Notes under the pieces: model-generated
Database searches by the model: none
What the model saw: only the letters and a program-made list of their open reading frames with translations
Told to the model about the DNA's origin: nothing
Made by a program: the position numbers and the translations under genes
Source: Micromonospora sp. BL4
GTDB lineage: Bacteria; Actinomycetota; Actinomycetes; Mycobacteriales; Micromonosporaceae
DNA length: 64,000 bases
Direction of reading: 5' to 3'
NCBI RefSeq assembly: GCF_003667505.1
Contig: NZ_RCVJ01000053.1
Coordinates: forward strand, 1-64,000
Shown here: positions 24,819 to 34,365 of the stretch, piece by piece
Position numbering within the stretch: the first letter of the stretch is position 1
Layout: each line of letters starts with the position of its first letter

Positions 24819-26297
24819 CTAGGGAATGGGCCACTCGTGCACCGGCCGGTTGCTGTGCATCAGCGTCACGTAGTGCCGCACCACCTCGCGCAGCGCCGCC
24901 GGCCGGTCCAGGTGGTCGGCGGACTCCAGCCGGTGCAGCGTCTCCACCTGCCACGTCGCGCCGTTGCGGCCGGTCAGGCAGCGCTGTTCGATGATGCCGA
25001 GCAACCGGTCACGCTCGCCCGGATCGAGCCCCCAGCGGTCCAGGCCGTGGTGCGCCAACGGCAGCAGCCGGCGCAGCACCAGCTCGGTGACCGGCAGGTA
25101 GCCGAGACCGGGCCAGAAGACCTGCGCGTCGATGCCGTACCGGGCGCAGCTGGTGAAGTTTTCCTCGGCGGCGCTGAACGACATCTGCGACCACAACGGC
25201 CGGTCCGATTCGGCCAGGGCCCGGACCAGTCCGAAGTAGAAGGCGCCGTTGGCGATGGTGTCCAGCACGGTGGGCCCGGCGGGCAGCACCCGGTTCTCCA
25301 CCCGCAGGTGCGGCCGGCCGCGCGACACGTCGTACACGGGCCGGTTCCACCGGTAGACGGTGCCGTTGTGCAACCGCAGCTCGGCGAGCGTCGGCACCTC
25401 ACCGGCGGCCAACGCCTGCGCCGGGTCCTCCGCGGCGCACACCGGCAGCAGCGCCGGGAAGTAGCGGACGTTCTCCTCGAACAGGTCGAACACGTTGGTG
25501 ATCCAGCGTTCGCCGAACCAGACCCGCGGCCGTACGCCCTGCGCCTTGATCTCCTCGGACCGGGTGTCGGTGGCCTGCTGGAACAGCGGGATGCGGGTCT
25601 CCCGCCACAGCTCCCGGCCGAAGAGCAGCGGCGCGTTCGCGCCGAGGGCGACCTGGATGCCGGCGATCGCCTGGGCGGCGTTCCAGTAGTCGGCGAACTG
25701 GGCCGGGCTGACCTGGAGATGGAACTGGGTGCTGGTGCAGGCCGCCTCCGGGGTGATCGTGTCGGCGGTGACCGCCAGCCGTTCCACCCCGCTGATGGCG
25801 ATCGGCAGGTCCTCGCCCCGGGCGGCGAAGATCTGCTCGTTGAGCAGCGCGTACCGGGGGTTGTGCGAGAGGGTCTCGGCGGTCAGGTGCTCGGGACGCA
25901 GCGTCGGCAGGATGCCGATCATGACCATGTGCGCGCCGATCGCCCGGGCCTTCTCCTCGGCGGCGTTGAGGCTGGCCCGCACGTTCTCCTCGAACTCGGC
26001 GGTGCCGCTGCCGGTCAGCCGGCGGGGTGGCACGTTGATCTCGATGTTGAACTGGCCCAGCTCGGTCTGGAAACTCGGGTCGGCGATCGCCGCCAGCACG
26101 TCGGCGTTGCGCATCGCCGGCATCGACTCCTGGTCGACCAGGTTGAGCTCGATCTCCAGCCCCGTCAGCGGGCGGTCGATGTCGAACCGCGACTCACGGA
26201 GCATCTCGGCGAAGACGTCCAGGCAACGGCGGACCTTGTCCCGGTAGCGGGCCCGGTCCTCCCGGCTGAAGGTGCGTACGCCGACATCCTCGCCCAT
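24819..26297 (-). CDS. Glutamate-cysteine ligase family (GCS2-like) protein
   Basis: This protein of about 492 residues has the carboxylate-amine ligase fold. Key parts are LTGLEIELNLVDQ (about 45-57), FNIEINVPPR, HFQL-like STQFHLQVSP and LRVENRVLPAGPTVLDTIANGAFYFG. Together they provide the acidic metal-binding and ATP-grasp-like residues of the GCS2 group. In actinobacteria such proteins include glutamate-cysteine ligases, but many have no proven substrate, and the host would be expected to make mycothiol, not glutathione. The start is ambiguous among GTG 26306, GTG 26303 and ATG 26297. Confidence 0.82.
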   Translation of the reverse strand: MGEDVGVRTFSREDRARYRDKVRRCLDVFAEMLRESRFDIDRPLTGLEIELNLVDQESMPAMRNADVLAAIADPSFQTELGQFNIEINVPPRRLTGSGTAEFEENVRASLNAAEEKARAIGAHMVMIGILPTLRPEHLTAETLSHNPRYALLNEQIFAARGEDLPIAISGVERLAVTADTITPEAACTSTQFHLQVSPAQFADYWNAAQAIAGIQVALGANAPLLFGRELWRETRIPLFQQATDTRSEEIKAQGVRPRVWFGERWITNVFDLFEENVRYFPALLPVCAAEDPAQALAAGEVPTLAELRLHNGTVYRWNRPVYDVSRGRPHLRVENRVLPAGPTVLDTIANGAFYFGLVRALAESDRPLWSQMSFSAAEENFTSCARYGIDAQVFWPGLGYLPVTELVLRRLLPLAHHGLDRWGLDPGERDRLLGIIEQRCLTGRNGATWQVETLHRLESADHLDRPAALREVVRHYVTLMHSNRPVHEWPIP

Positions 26298-26472
26298 GGT
26301 CACCACCCTGTCACCGCTGGTCCCCCTAACCTCGCACGTGTCGAGCGGGCGGGGAAGACCCGATGGTCCCTTCCTACCCAGCTGTGCGCCCGGTGATCCC
26401 TGTCGCGCCCGCGTGGTCCGCTCCGGTGCGACCGCCCCGCACCGCTAGCATTGCCGCTCGAGAGGTGGTGGC

Positions 26473-26817
26473 GTGGGAATGCGTGAGAAGGTGACCCGGC
26501 TCTTCGTCGCGGCGGCGATCGCCGAGGCGTGCTCGTGGCTGGCCCTGCTGGTCGGGATGGCGGTCAAGTACGGTCCGCCGGAGAACGAGCTGGGCGTCAA
26601 GATCTTCGGCCCGCTCCACGGCGGCCTGTTCATCGCGTACGCCCTGCTGGTGCTCGTGGTGGCCGGGTTGCAGCGGTGGAGCCTGCCGGCCACGGTCGTG
26701 GCGCTGGCCTGCGCGGTGCCGCCGTTCGCCACCCTGATCTACGAGCGCTGGGCCCGCCGTCGCGGCATGCTCGACACCGCCCGCCGACCGGCCCGCGAGC
26801 CCGCCCCGGTCGGCTGA
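26473..26817 (+). CDS. DUF3817 membrane protein
   Basis: This 114-residue protein has three hydrophobic helices. It shows the family pattern FVAAAIAEACSWLALLVGMAVKY, a polar loop, then GPLHGGLFIAYALLVLVV and a last helix ending PPFATLIYERW. That is the DUF3817 integral membrane domain. The GTG at 26473 follows GAGAGGTGGTG. It is transcribed convergently with the hydrolase gene. Function is unknown. Confidence 0.85.
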   Translation: MGMREKVTRLFVAAAIAEACSWLALLVGMAVKYGPPENELGVKIFGPLHGGLFIAYALLVLVVAGLQRWSLPATVVALACAVPPFATLIYERWARRRGMLDTARRPAREPAPVG

Positions 26818-26858
26818 GCGGCACGTCGCACTGAGCCGCCACCGGCCGCGCTGACCGG

Positions 26859-27719
26859 TCAGTCGGCCAGGAAGTCGGCGAGCACCGCAGCGAGGGCCTC
26901 CGGCGCCTCCTCGGCCATGTGGTGGCCCGAGTCGACCGAGGTCGCCCGCACGTCGTCGGCCCACTCCCGCCAGATCGCCGCCGGGTCGCCGTGCAGCTCC
27001 ACCATGTCGTCGCGCTCGGACCAGACGAACAGCACCGGGCAGCCGATCTTCCGCCCGGCGGCGCGGTCCGCGTCGTCGGCCGCCCGGTCCGGCCCGAGGC
27101 CGGCCCGGTAGTCCTCACACATCGCGTGGACCGTGGCCGGGTCGTGGATCGCCCGGGAGTAGTCCGCGTACGCCTCCTCGCCCATCTCGGCGGGGGAGCC
27201 GCCGTACCAGGCGTCCGGATCCGCGTTGATCACCCGTTCCGCCGGCTTGTCGGTCTGGCCGAGGAAGAACCAGTGCCACCAGCGGGCGGCGAAGCGGGCG
27301 TCGCAGCTGGCCAGTGCCGCCCCGATCGGCACCCCGTCGAGCACACCGAGCCGGCTGATCCGGTCCGGATGGTCCAGCGCGGTGCGCATCGCCGCGTACG
27401 CGCCGCGGTCGTGGCCGACCACCGCGGCCCGCTCGTGGCCGAGCGCGTCGAGCAGCGCGACCACGTCGCGGGCCATCGCCCGCTTGGCGTACGCGGAGTG
27501 GTCGGCGGTCTCCGCCGGCTTCGTCGACCCGCCGTACCCGCGCAGGTCGGGGCAGATCACCGTGTGCCGCTCGGCGAGCAGCGGTGCCACCCGGTGCCAG
27601 GTGGCGTGGGTACGGGGATGGCCGTGCAGCAGCACCACCGGCGAGCCGGACCCGCCGTGGCGTACCCGCAGGCGTACCGGACCGACGTCGATCTCTTCGA
27701 GGGTGAATCCGGGAAACAT
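26859..27719 (-). CDS. Alpha/beta hydrolase, haloacetate dehalogenase-like
   Basis: This 286-residue enzyme has the oxyanion-hole motif LLHGHPRTHATWHRVAP and a nucleophile elbow VVGHDRGAYAAM, where the nucleophile is D104 and not serine. An acidic residue lies in FVWSERDDM and the catalytic His in DSGHHMAEE. An Asp nucleophile with this surrounding sequence points to the haloacetate dehalogenase or epoxide hydrolase branch. Conserved WWHWFFLGQ after the elbow strengthens that. The ATG at 27719 is preferred; an in-frame GTG lies at 27737. It is 50 bases downstream of a membrane-protein gene on the same strand. Confidence 0.85.
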   Translation of the reverse strand: MFPGFTLEEIDVGPVRLRVRHGGSGSPVVLLHGHPRTHATWHRVAPLLAERHTVICPDLRGYGGSTKPAETADHSAYAKRAMARDVVALLDALGHERAAVVGHDRGAYAAMRTALDHPDRISRLGVLDGVPIGAALASCDARFAARWWHWFFLGQTDKPAERVINADPDAWYGGSPAEMGEEAYADYSRAIHDPATVHAMCEDYRAGLGPDRAADDADRAAGRKIGCPVLFVWSERDDMVELHGDPAAIWREWADDVRATSVDSGHHMAEEAPEALAAVLADFLAD

Positions 27720-27769
27720 GCCGGTGCCGGTGCCCACCCGGGCGGGCCCGGAAACCCGGACACCGCCGA

Positions 27770-28339
27770 TCAGGTCAGCGCGGAGCAGGCCGCGACGCCG
27801 GTGAGCAGCAGCGCGCCCAGCACCGCCTGCAACAGCAGCGGCGGGCCGAGATGCGACCAGAGCGTCGCCGTACGCGGGGTGAGCAGCTGCCCGGTGGTGA
27901 GGTTGACGATCCGCTCGATGCGGGGCGGCAACTCCGGGTCGCGTTGCGGGCGCAGCGTGAGCTGGACCTGGTCGGCCGGGTGCAGGGCGCTCTGCGGCAG
28001 GTGGCCGTGCAGCTCGACCTCGCAGAGCTGGCCGGCGGTGTTGCGCAGCCGCACCGGGGTGACCAGGTATTCCGGGCCCTTCTTCAGCTCCTTCCACCGC
28101 CGCCGGGTGCCGCCGCCCCCGGCGGCGAAGAGCGAGCGCAGCAGCAGGGCGGGGAGCGCGGCGAACGCGGCCGCGGCGAGCACCGCGACCAGCACCGGCT
28201 GGCCGATGCGCACCTCGCGCGTGTAGCCGTCGAGCAGGCGGACCAACCGCCCGGTGACGATCCGCTCCGTCGGGTGCACGATCCGTCGGGTATCGAGTCC
28301 GCTGTCCATCTCCACCACCGAGAGTCCGCTTCCGTTCAC
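27770..28339 (-). CDS. Uncharacterised membrane protein
   Basis: This protein of up to 189 residues has one hydrophobic segment near 48-70 (VLVAVLAAAAFAALPALLLRSLF) and another at the C-terminus (LLLQAVLGALLLTGVAACS). Between them lies a soluble part with short beta strands (VTPVRLRNTAGQLCEVELHGHL and DQVQLTLRP). No family was recognised. The start may be Met 11 (28309). It lies upstream of the alpha/beta hydrolase and divergent from the baeRF2 gene. Confidence 0.6.
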   Translation of the reverse strand: MNGSGLSVVEMDSGLDTRRIVHPTERIVTGRLVRLLDGYTREVRIGQPVLVAVLAAAAFAALPALLLRSLFAAGGGGTRRRWKELKKGPEYLVTPVRLRNTAGQLCEVELHGHLPQSALHPADQVQLTLRPQRDPELPPRIERIVNLTTGQLLTPRTATLWSHLGPPLLLQAVLGALLLTGVAACSALT

Positions 28340-28460
28340 GCATCGTATCGACGTCTTCGGTTGAACGACGTGAATGAAACCTGGTCACGGGCTCACGGCC
28401 GCGAGGTGACATCCCGGGCGACCCGGGTAAGCGGGGGGCCGAGCTGGAAAGGGGTCGAGC

Positions 28461-29585
28461 ATGCAGCTGTCCTTCCTGCGCCCGCTCTACGACCGACCCG
28501 GGCCGTGGTGCTCGGTGTACCTGGACGCCTCCGCCGACACGGAGGACGCCCACGCGGCGCTGGCACTACGTTGGCGTGCCCTGGCGCGTCAACTGACCGA
28601 CCAGGGCGCGGACGAGGCGACCGTCGCCGCGCTGGACCGGGTGATCCGTGGCCACGACCCGATGGTCGGGGACTACGGGATCGCGCTGTTCGCCACCCGG
28701 GGCCGGGTGGTGCTCTCCGAGTACCTCTCCGCCCCACCACTGAGCGACCTGGCCAGTTACGCGCCACTGCCGCACGTGATGCCGCTGCTCGCCCAGCGCG
28801 GCGAGCAGGTGGCGTGGGTGCGGGTGCTGGCCGACCGTACGGGCGCCGACGCGATCGCGATCAGCGCCGGCGGAGTGCCCCGGCGGGCGCACGTCGTCGG
28901 CCGGGAGACCTTCCCGCTGCGCAAACCGCAGCCCGGCGGCTGGTCCCAGGACATCTACCAGAAGGCCGCCATGGAGGCCTGGCACCACAACGCCGGCGAC
29001 GTCACCGCGGCGACCGTCCAGCTGGCCGAGAAGGTGGGGGCGGAGGTGGTGGTGATCGCCGGCGACGTACGGGCCACCGGCATGATCGCCGCGCAGATGC
29101 CGGAGCGCTGGCAGGACCTGATGGTGCGTACCGATGCCGGCTCCCGGGCCGGCGGCGCCGACCAGACGCTGCTGGACGACCTCACCGTGCAGACCATCGC
29201 GGAGGTCGCCGACCAGCGGATCAGCGCCACCCTCGACCGGTTCGGCGTGCAGGAGGACGTGGGCGCCGGGCTCGACGCGGTCGTCGGAGCCCTGCAACGC
29301 AACCAGGTGGACACCATGCTCATCGTGGACGATCCGTCGGCCAACGGTGAGCTGTGGATCGGGCCGGAGCCGACCGAGATCGCCGTCGACCCGGGTCAGC
29401 TGGCCGCGATGTCGGTGGACGACCCGCAACGCGTCCGCGCCGATGCGGCGCTGGTCCGGGCGCTGGTCGGCACCGACGCGGCGCTGACCGTGCTGGGCCC
29501 GGACGAGGCGCCCGAGCTGACCGAGGGCGTCGGCGCGGTGCTGCGGTACGTCGATGCCAGCACGCCCGGGCGCGGCAATGGCTGA
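28461..29585 (+). CDS. baeRF2-domain protein (Rv2629-like)
   Basis: This 374-residue soluble protein resembles eukaryotic/archaeal release-factor-like proteins of bacteria (baeRF family 2), including Mycobacterium Rv2629. It shows YDRPGPWCSVYLDAS at the start, a GWSQDIYQKAAMEAW-like segment around residue 165 and a VGAEVVVIAGDVRATGMI strand region. A C-terminal region resembles eRF1 domain 3 (QVDTMLIVDDPSANGELWIG). Related proteins act on stalled ribosomes or are induced in hypoxia; the actual role here is unknown. Its end overlaps the TPP-enzyme start by eight bases, so the two form an operon. Confidence 0.85.
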   Translation: MQLSFLRPLYDRPGPWCSVYLDASADTEDAHAALALRWRALARQLTDQGADEATVAALDRVIRGHDPMVGDYGIALFATRGRVVLSEYLSAPPLSDLASYAPLPHVMPLLAQRGEQVAWVRVLADRTGADAIAISAGGVPRRAHVVGRETFPLRKPQPGGWSQDIYQKAAMEAWHHNAGDVTAATVQLAEKVGAEVVVIAGDVRATGMIAAQMPERWQDLMVRTDAGSRAGGADQTLLDDLTVQTIAEVADQRISATLDRFGVQEDVGAGLDAVVGALQRNQVDTMLIVDDPSANGELWIGPEPTEIAVDPGQLAAMSVDDPQRVRADAALVRALVGTDAALTVLGPDEAPELTEGVGAVLRYVDASTPGRGNG

Positions 29586-31332
29586 GCGCAGCGTGGCCGA
29601 CCTGGTGGTGGAGCGGCTCCTGGCCTGGCGGGTGCCGCGCGCCTTCGGCTATCCGGGCGCGGCGATCGCCCCGCTGGTCGACGCGCTGGACCGCACGGGC
29701 GGCGACCCGGCGTTCGTACCGGCCCGGCACGAGGAGACCGCCGCGTTCATGGCCACCGGGCACGCCAAGTTCACCGGCGGCATCGGAGTCTGCCTGGCCA
29801 CCCAGGGACCCAGCGCGGTGCAGCTGCTCAACGGCCTCTACGACGCCAAGTTGGACAGCACGCCGGTGGTGGCGATCATCGGCGAGGACATCTCCGGGCC
29901 GCTCGGCGGCGCACACCAGGAGATCGGGCTCAGCCGGCTCTTCGGCGACGTGTGCAACCAGTTCGTGCAGTACGGCCGCAGGCCCGAGGACGTACCCGCG
30001 CTGCTGGACCAGGCGTTCCGCACGGCGGCGGCGACCCGCAGCCCGACCTGCGTGGTGCTGCCCCGGCAGTTGCAGGAGGCCGTGGTGCCCGACCTGCAAC
30101 CGCAATCCGTCGGCGTGATCTCGGCGACCCCGGGCGTGCCGCTGGCCCGGGTGCTGCCACACGACATGGACCTCGACGCGGCCGCGCAGCTGCTCGGCAG
30201 CGGCCGGCGCACGGCGATCCTGGTGGGCCAGGGTGGCCGGGGCGCGGCCGAGGAGATCACCGAGCTGGCCGACCGGCTCGGCGCCGGGGTGGCCACCTCG
30301 CTGCTGGGCAAGCCGGTGCTCGACGAGCGGCTGCCCTTTCACGCCGGGGTGCTCGGCGAGGTCGGCACCTCGGCCGCCGCCGAGCTGATGGGCGGCTGCG
30401 ACACGCTGCTGATGGTGGGCACCAACGACCCGTGGACCGACTACTTCCCGATGCCCGGTCAGGCCCGCACCGTGCAGATCGACATCGACGGGCGGCGGAT
30501 CGGCACCCGGTACCCGGCCGACGTGCCGCTCGTCGGTGACGCCGCCGAGACGCTGCGGGCCCTGTTGGCCCGCGTGCCCGACCGGCCCAACCAGCAGTGG
30601 CGGGCCACGGTGGAGAGCTCCGTGGACCGGTGGCGGTCGGCCGCCGCCGACCGGGCCGCCGCGCCGGCCGAACCGGTCAACCCGCAGCTGGTGCTCCAGG
30701 AGCTGTCCTCCCGGTTGCCGTCCGTCGGCGCGGTCGCGGTGGACGTCGGCTCGGTCCTCTACTGGTACGCCCGGCACCTCGTCCTGCCACCCGGGGTGAA
30801 CGCGCAGCTGTGCGGCACCTTCGGCTCGATGGGCTGCGCCCTGCCGTACGCGGTGGCCGCGAAGCTCGCCGCCCCCGACCGGCCGGTGGTCGCGCTGATG
30901 GGCGACGGCGCCATGCAGCTCAACGGCCTCGCGGAGCTGATCACCGTCGCGCACCTGTGGCAGGAGTGGCGCGATCCGCGGCTGGTGGTGCTGGTGCTCA
31001 ACAACCGCGACCAGTCCGGCATGGGCGGCGGGCGGCGGACGTCGGCCGACCCGGCCACGAGGCGGCCGGACGTGCCGTACGCCGGCTGGGCCCGGCTGCT
31101 CGGGCTGCACGGCGTCCGGGTGGACCGCCCGGAGCTGATGGGTGCGGGCTGGGACGAGGCGCTCGCCGCGAACCGCCCGTGCGTGCTGGAGGCGGTGGTC
31201 GACGCCGCGGTGCCGCTGGCGCCGCCGGAGCCGGCGTTCGCCGACCTGCGCGGCCTGTACGCCGACGGCGAGGCCGCCCGGCGGGTCCGCGAGCAGGTGG
31301 AGCTGACCGTGAACGCGGAGGGCCTCGTTTAG
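29578..31332 (+). CDS. Thiamine pyrophosphate-dependent enzyme (acetolactate synthase/pyruvate oxidase-like)
   Basis: This 584-residue protein has the three domains of the POX/ALS family. The N-terminal pyrimidine-binding domain has the catalytic-type Glu in ARHEETAAFMATGHAKFTG. A central domain follows, and the C-terminal cofactor-binding domain has GDGAMQLNGLAEL (from about 442) ending in LNN about 35 residues later. This is the standard GDG-X-N thiamine-binding signature. Whether it makes acetolactate, acetate or decarboxylates another keto acid is not clear. The ATG at 29578 overlaps the baeRF2 gene. Confidence 0.88.
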   Translation: MAERSVADLVVERLLAWRVPRAFGYPGAAIAPLVDALDRTGGDPAFVPARHEETAAFMATGHAKFTGGIGVCLATQGPSAVQLLNGLYDAKLDSTPVVAIIGEDISGPLGGAHQEIGLSRLFGDVCNQFVQYGRRPEDVPALLDQAFRTAAATRSPTCVVLPRQLQEAVVPDLQPQSVGVISATPGVPLARVLPHDMDLDAAAQLLGSGRRTAILVGQGGRGAAEEITELADRLGAGVATSLLGKPVLDERLPFHAGVLGEVGTSAAAELMGGCDTLLMVGTNDPWTDYFPMPGQARTVQIDIDGRRIGTRYPADVPLVGDAAETLRALLARVPDRPNQQWRATVESSVDRWRSAAADRAAAPAEPVNPQLVLQELSSRLPSVGAVAVDVGSVLYWYARHLVLPPGVNAQLCGTFGSMGCALPYAVAAKLAAPDRPVVALMGDGAMQLNGLAELITVAHLWQEWRDPRLVVLVLNNRDQSGMGGGRRTSADPATRRPDVPYAGWARLLGLHGVRVDRPELMGAGWDEALAANRPCVLEAVVDAAVPLAPPEPAFADLRGLYADGEAARRVREQVELTVNAEGLV

Positions 31333-31381
31333 GCGTGGTCCGCCAGGGCATCAGTAGCGGCCCGAGAAGGCTGGAGGTCAC

Positions 31382-32467
31382 ATGCTGGAGCCCGTCGACC
31401 GTCGATACGGTCCCGCGCCCCTACCGCAACCGCGGGGTCCGCTCTCCGCGGCGGTGGTCGGGGCCCTGCGACGTCCGCCGCACGATCTGCCGGCGGGCCT
31501 CGGCGCCGACCTCGACCCGGCGGACCCGCTCGTCGACGAGGATCTCCAGCTCACCCTGTTCCTCTGCTACGAGCTGCACTACCGGGGCTGGCGCGGGGTG
31601 GACGAGGCCTGGGAGTGGCAGCCGACGCTGCTGGCCCTGCGGTCCCGTGCGGAGCGGCCCTTCGAGGCGGCGCTGCGTCGGCTGGCCGCCCCGCCGCCGC
31701 TGCCGCCCGCCGGGGTGGCGGCGGGCCTGGCCGAGCTGGTCGCGGCCGATGACGGGCCTCCACTGGCGGCCACCCTCCAGCGGCGTGCCGACCTCGCCCA
31801 GTTCCGCGAGTTCGTCGCCCACCGCTCGGTCTACCACCTGCGGGAGGCGGATCCGCACAGCTGGGCGCTGCCCCGCCTCGGCGGCCCGGCCAAGGCCGCC
31901 CTGGTGGAGATCCAGACCGACGAGTACGGCAACGGCCGGCTGGACCGGATGCACGCCGAGCTGTTCCGGCGCACGCTCGACCGGCTGGGCCTGGACACCG
32001 GCTACGGCGCCCACCTCGACGCGGTGCCCGCGGTGACGCTGGCGACCAACAACCTGATGTCCCTGTTCGGCCTGCACCGACGCCTGCGTGGCGCGCTGCT
32101 CGGTCACCTGGCCGCCTTCGAGATGACCTCGTCGGTGCCGAACCGCCGGTACGGCAACGGGCTGCGCCGGCTCGGCCTGGACGAGGTGGCCACCCGCTTC
32201 TACGACGAGCACGTCGAGGCCGACGCGGTGCACGAGCAGATCGCCGCGCACGACCTGTGCGGCGGTCTGGTCCGCGCCGAGCCGGCGCTGGCCGGCGACG
32301 TGCTGTTCGGGGCGGCGGCTGCCCTGGCGGTGGACCGGCTGTTCGCCGCACACCTGCTGGACAGCTGGGCCGCCGGGCGCACCTCGCTGCGGGCGCCGGC
32401 AGCGCTGACCGTCGCGCTGCCCGCGACCGTGACCCCCGCCGCGGGCCCGCTGGCCGGCGTCGCCTGA
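31382..32467 (+). CDS. Iron-containing redox enzyme family protein (haem-oxygenase-like diiron)
   Basis: This is a 361-residue helical protein. Candidate iron-binding motifs are ELHYRGWRGVDE (about 63-74), EFVAHRSVYHLREADPHSW and EIQTDEYGNGRLDRMHAELF (about 175-195). A second acidic/histidine helix, FYDEHVEADAVHEQ, lies near residue 278. The DEYG-x-G-x5-H arrangement is typical of haem-oxygenase-like domain diiron proteins, which perform oxidations and C-C bond cleavages. It is convergent with a CDGSH iron-sulfur gene only nine bases away. Confidence 0.85.
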   Translation: MLEPVDRRYGPAPLPQPRGPLSAAVVGALRRPPHDLPAGLGADLDPADPLVDEDLQLTLFLCYELHYRGWRGVDEAWEWQPTLLALRSRAERPFEAALRRLAAPPPLPPAGVAAGLAELVAADDGPPLAATLQRRADLAQFREFVAHRSVYHLREADPHSWALPRLGGPAKAALVEIQTDEYGNGRLDRMHAELFRRTLDRLGLDTGYGAHLDAVPAVTLATNNLMSLFGLHRRLRGALLGHLAAFEMTSSVPNRRYGNGLRRLGLDEVATRFYDEHVEADAVHEQIAAHDLCGGLVRAEPALAGDVLFGAAAALAVDRLFAAHLLDSWAAGRTSLRAPAALTVALPATVTPAAGPLAGVA

Positions 32468-32476
32468 CCGCGGCGG

Positions 32477-32707
32477 TCACCCCTCCCGGGCGGTGCCCGC
32501 GCGGAAGTCGACCATCTTGTGGGTGCCGTCGCAGAACGGCTTGAGCGCCGACTTGCCGCACCGGCACAGCGCCACCGTGCCCCGGCGGGCGTCGATCCGC
32601 TCGCCGTCCGGGGTGACCAGGGCGAAGTCGCCGCGGACCAGCAGCGGTCCGTCCTGGTACGGCGTGATCGTGGCGGCGGCGGGCTCGCTCGTGTCCTCGG
32701 TGCGCAT
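32477..32707 (-). CDS. CDGSH iron-sulfur domain protein
   Basis: This 76-residue protein has one CDGSH-type motif: C48-R-C50 and, after eight residues, C59-D-G-T-H63. The three Cys and one His set binds a labile [2Fe-2S] cluster, used in electron transfer or redox sensing. It lacks the membrane anchor of the mitochondrial relatives and is therefore cytoplasmic. It is convergent with the diiron-protein gene, a pairing I recall as recurring in actinomycetes. The ATG is at 32707. Confidence 0.88.
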   Translation of the reverse strand: MRTEDTSEPAAATITPYQDGPLLVRGDFALVTPDGERIDARRGTVALCRCGKSALKPFCDGTHKMVDFRAGTAREG

Positions 32708-32925
32708 GAGCCCGGAAGTGCCCGTCCTGGCCCCGGCGAAACCCGAGCCGTCGTACCGCTGCTGCCCTGGCCGGTTCGCCCCCGGCGACCCGCTCCCGCC
32801 GCCCGCGGCGGATCCGTCGTCGAACGCCGGTGATGACCGGCGACCCCCGCCGACCAGCGGATTGGTGTCGCCGGGTGGGTGATGCCCCGTTTGAACCCCA
32901 TCGGGACGGGAAGCCGGGCCGCGTG

Positions 32926-34365
32926 GTGAGCGAACGAGGCAAGGTGGGGCCGGTGCACAAGGTGCACAAGGGGCTCACGGCCGATGGCGCCGGTCTGGCC
33001 GGTGACCGGGTCGTGGCCGTGGGCAGTCCCGCCCGGGTGCTGGTCGCCGCCACCGCCCGGGCGCTGCGGGGCCTGGACTGCGCCGACCTGGGGAACGCCG
33101 GGCCGGTGTCGCGCTTCCCCGGCGCCCCGGAGCCGGTCCGCCGCGCCGCGGTCAGCCGGGCCGCCGGCCGGGTCGCGCTCACCATGGCCCAGATCGACGA
33201 GGTGGACGCCGGGCGGGTCGCCCGCTGGTTCGTCGACCAGTACCCCCGCCAGCGCTACCCCGGTGTGCTGATCGGCTCCCCGCACGGCGCGGCGGCCCAC
33301 CTCGCGGTGGCACTCGGGGTGCCGTGGCTGCCGGCCGGATTCGACATGTCCGTGCACTGGACCGGTGGCGCGGTGGACCGCCCGGGGGCGGCGCTGGAGC
33401 ACGGCGCGGAGCTCGCCGGTCGACTGCTCGCCGGCAACCCCGACGTGCATCTTCGCCAGGTGCACTGTCCCGCCAGTCGTGGCCCGCTGACCGGGGTGAC
33501 CGTGTCGCTGGCCGCCCGGTGGCGGGCGCTGCCGGCGGCGTACACGCAGTTCCTGGCCGACCGGCTGACCACCGGCGCTCCGGTGCTGCTGGTGCGCGAC
33601 GCGCGGACGTGGCCGGTGCTGGAGCGCGGCCCGGGGCACAGCTTCCAGGTCGGCTGCCCCGCCAGCGGGCTGGACCCGGTGGACTTCCACCCGGACAGCC
33701 ACGCGCTGCGGCAGGTTCTGCGCTCCGTCGGCGGGGACGCCGCCCGGTGGGAGCCGCCGGAGATGTCCGTCCCCTCCGGCGCCGCCGAGCACGGCGTGGA
33801 CTCGGGCTTCGAACTGGCCGCCCGGGACTGGGCGGCCCGCCGGGAGCACCCCCTGCACCGGGTGCTGGTGCCCCGGCCCGCCGCGCTGAGCGCGGCGGTG
33901 GCCGACCTGTACCGGCACTGGATGCGCCGCGCCGGCAAGACCGGTGACCGGTTGGTGGTGGAGTGCGGCCGGTTGCTCGATCCGTGGCAGGTGGTACGCG
34001 CGGGGCTGGTGCCGTACTGGTGCGAGAACGCCACCCGGCGCAGCGTCGACGAGGCCGAGTGGTGGCTGGCCGGCAGCGAGACGTTCAGCTCGGTGGACGT
34101 GCTGCCCGAGCCGCCCGGGGTGCGCTCGCCCGCCCTGGCCGGGCTGCCGCAGTGGCTGGCCGTGGCCGGGTTCGGCCGGCGTCGTCGGGCGTTGGACCGG
34201 ACCGCCGCCCGGGGTTACCCGGTCACCTCGGTGCCCACGCGCCGGGCCACCGAGGTGCTCCGCGCCCAGCCGTACGACCTGCCCACGCCGCCCCCGATGG
34301 GGGCCGCCGAGGCGCTCTCCGTGCTCCGGGACAGCGGCGGCCACCAGGGGTTGCTGGTCTCCTGA
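32926..34365 (+). CDS. Conserved actinobacterial protein of unknown function
   Basis: This is a soluble protein of about 480 residues. The N-terminus (about 1-30) has a KVGPVHKVHKGL run, and RYPGVLIGSPHGAAAHLAVALGVPWLP suggests a Rossmann-like or hydrolase-like core. Later conserved-looking parts include DFHPDSHALRQVLRSVGG and RWMRRAG-type basic helices. I do not recognise the family. The start is uncertain: in-frame candidates are GTG 32923, GTG 32926 and ATG 32830, none with a clear ribosome binding site. No cofactor motif was evident. Confidence 0.6.
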   Translation: MSERGKVGPVHKVHKGLTADGAGLAGDRVVAVGSPARVLVAATARALRGLDCADLGNAGPVSRFPGAPEPVRRAAVSRAAGRVALTMAQIDEVDAGRVARWFVDQYPRQRYPGVLIGSPHGAAAHLAVALGVPWLPAGFDMSVHWTGGAVDRPGAALEHGAELAGRLLAGNPDVHLRQVHCPASRGPLTGVTVSLAARWRALPAAYTQFLADRLTTGAPVLLVRDARTWPVLERGPGHSFQVGCPASGLDPVDFHPDSHALRQVLRSVGGDAARWEPPEMSVPSGAAEHGVDSGFELAARDWAARREHPLHRVLVPRPAALSAAVADLYRHWMRRAGKTGDRLVVECGRLLDPWQVVRAGLVPYWCENATRRSVDEAEWWLAGSETFSSVDVLPEPPGVRSPALAGLPQWLAVAGFGRRRRALDRTAARGYPVTSVPTRRATEVLRAQPYDLPTPPPMGAAEALSVLRDSGGHQGLLVS

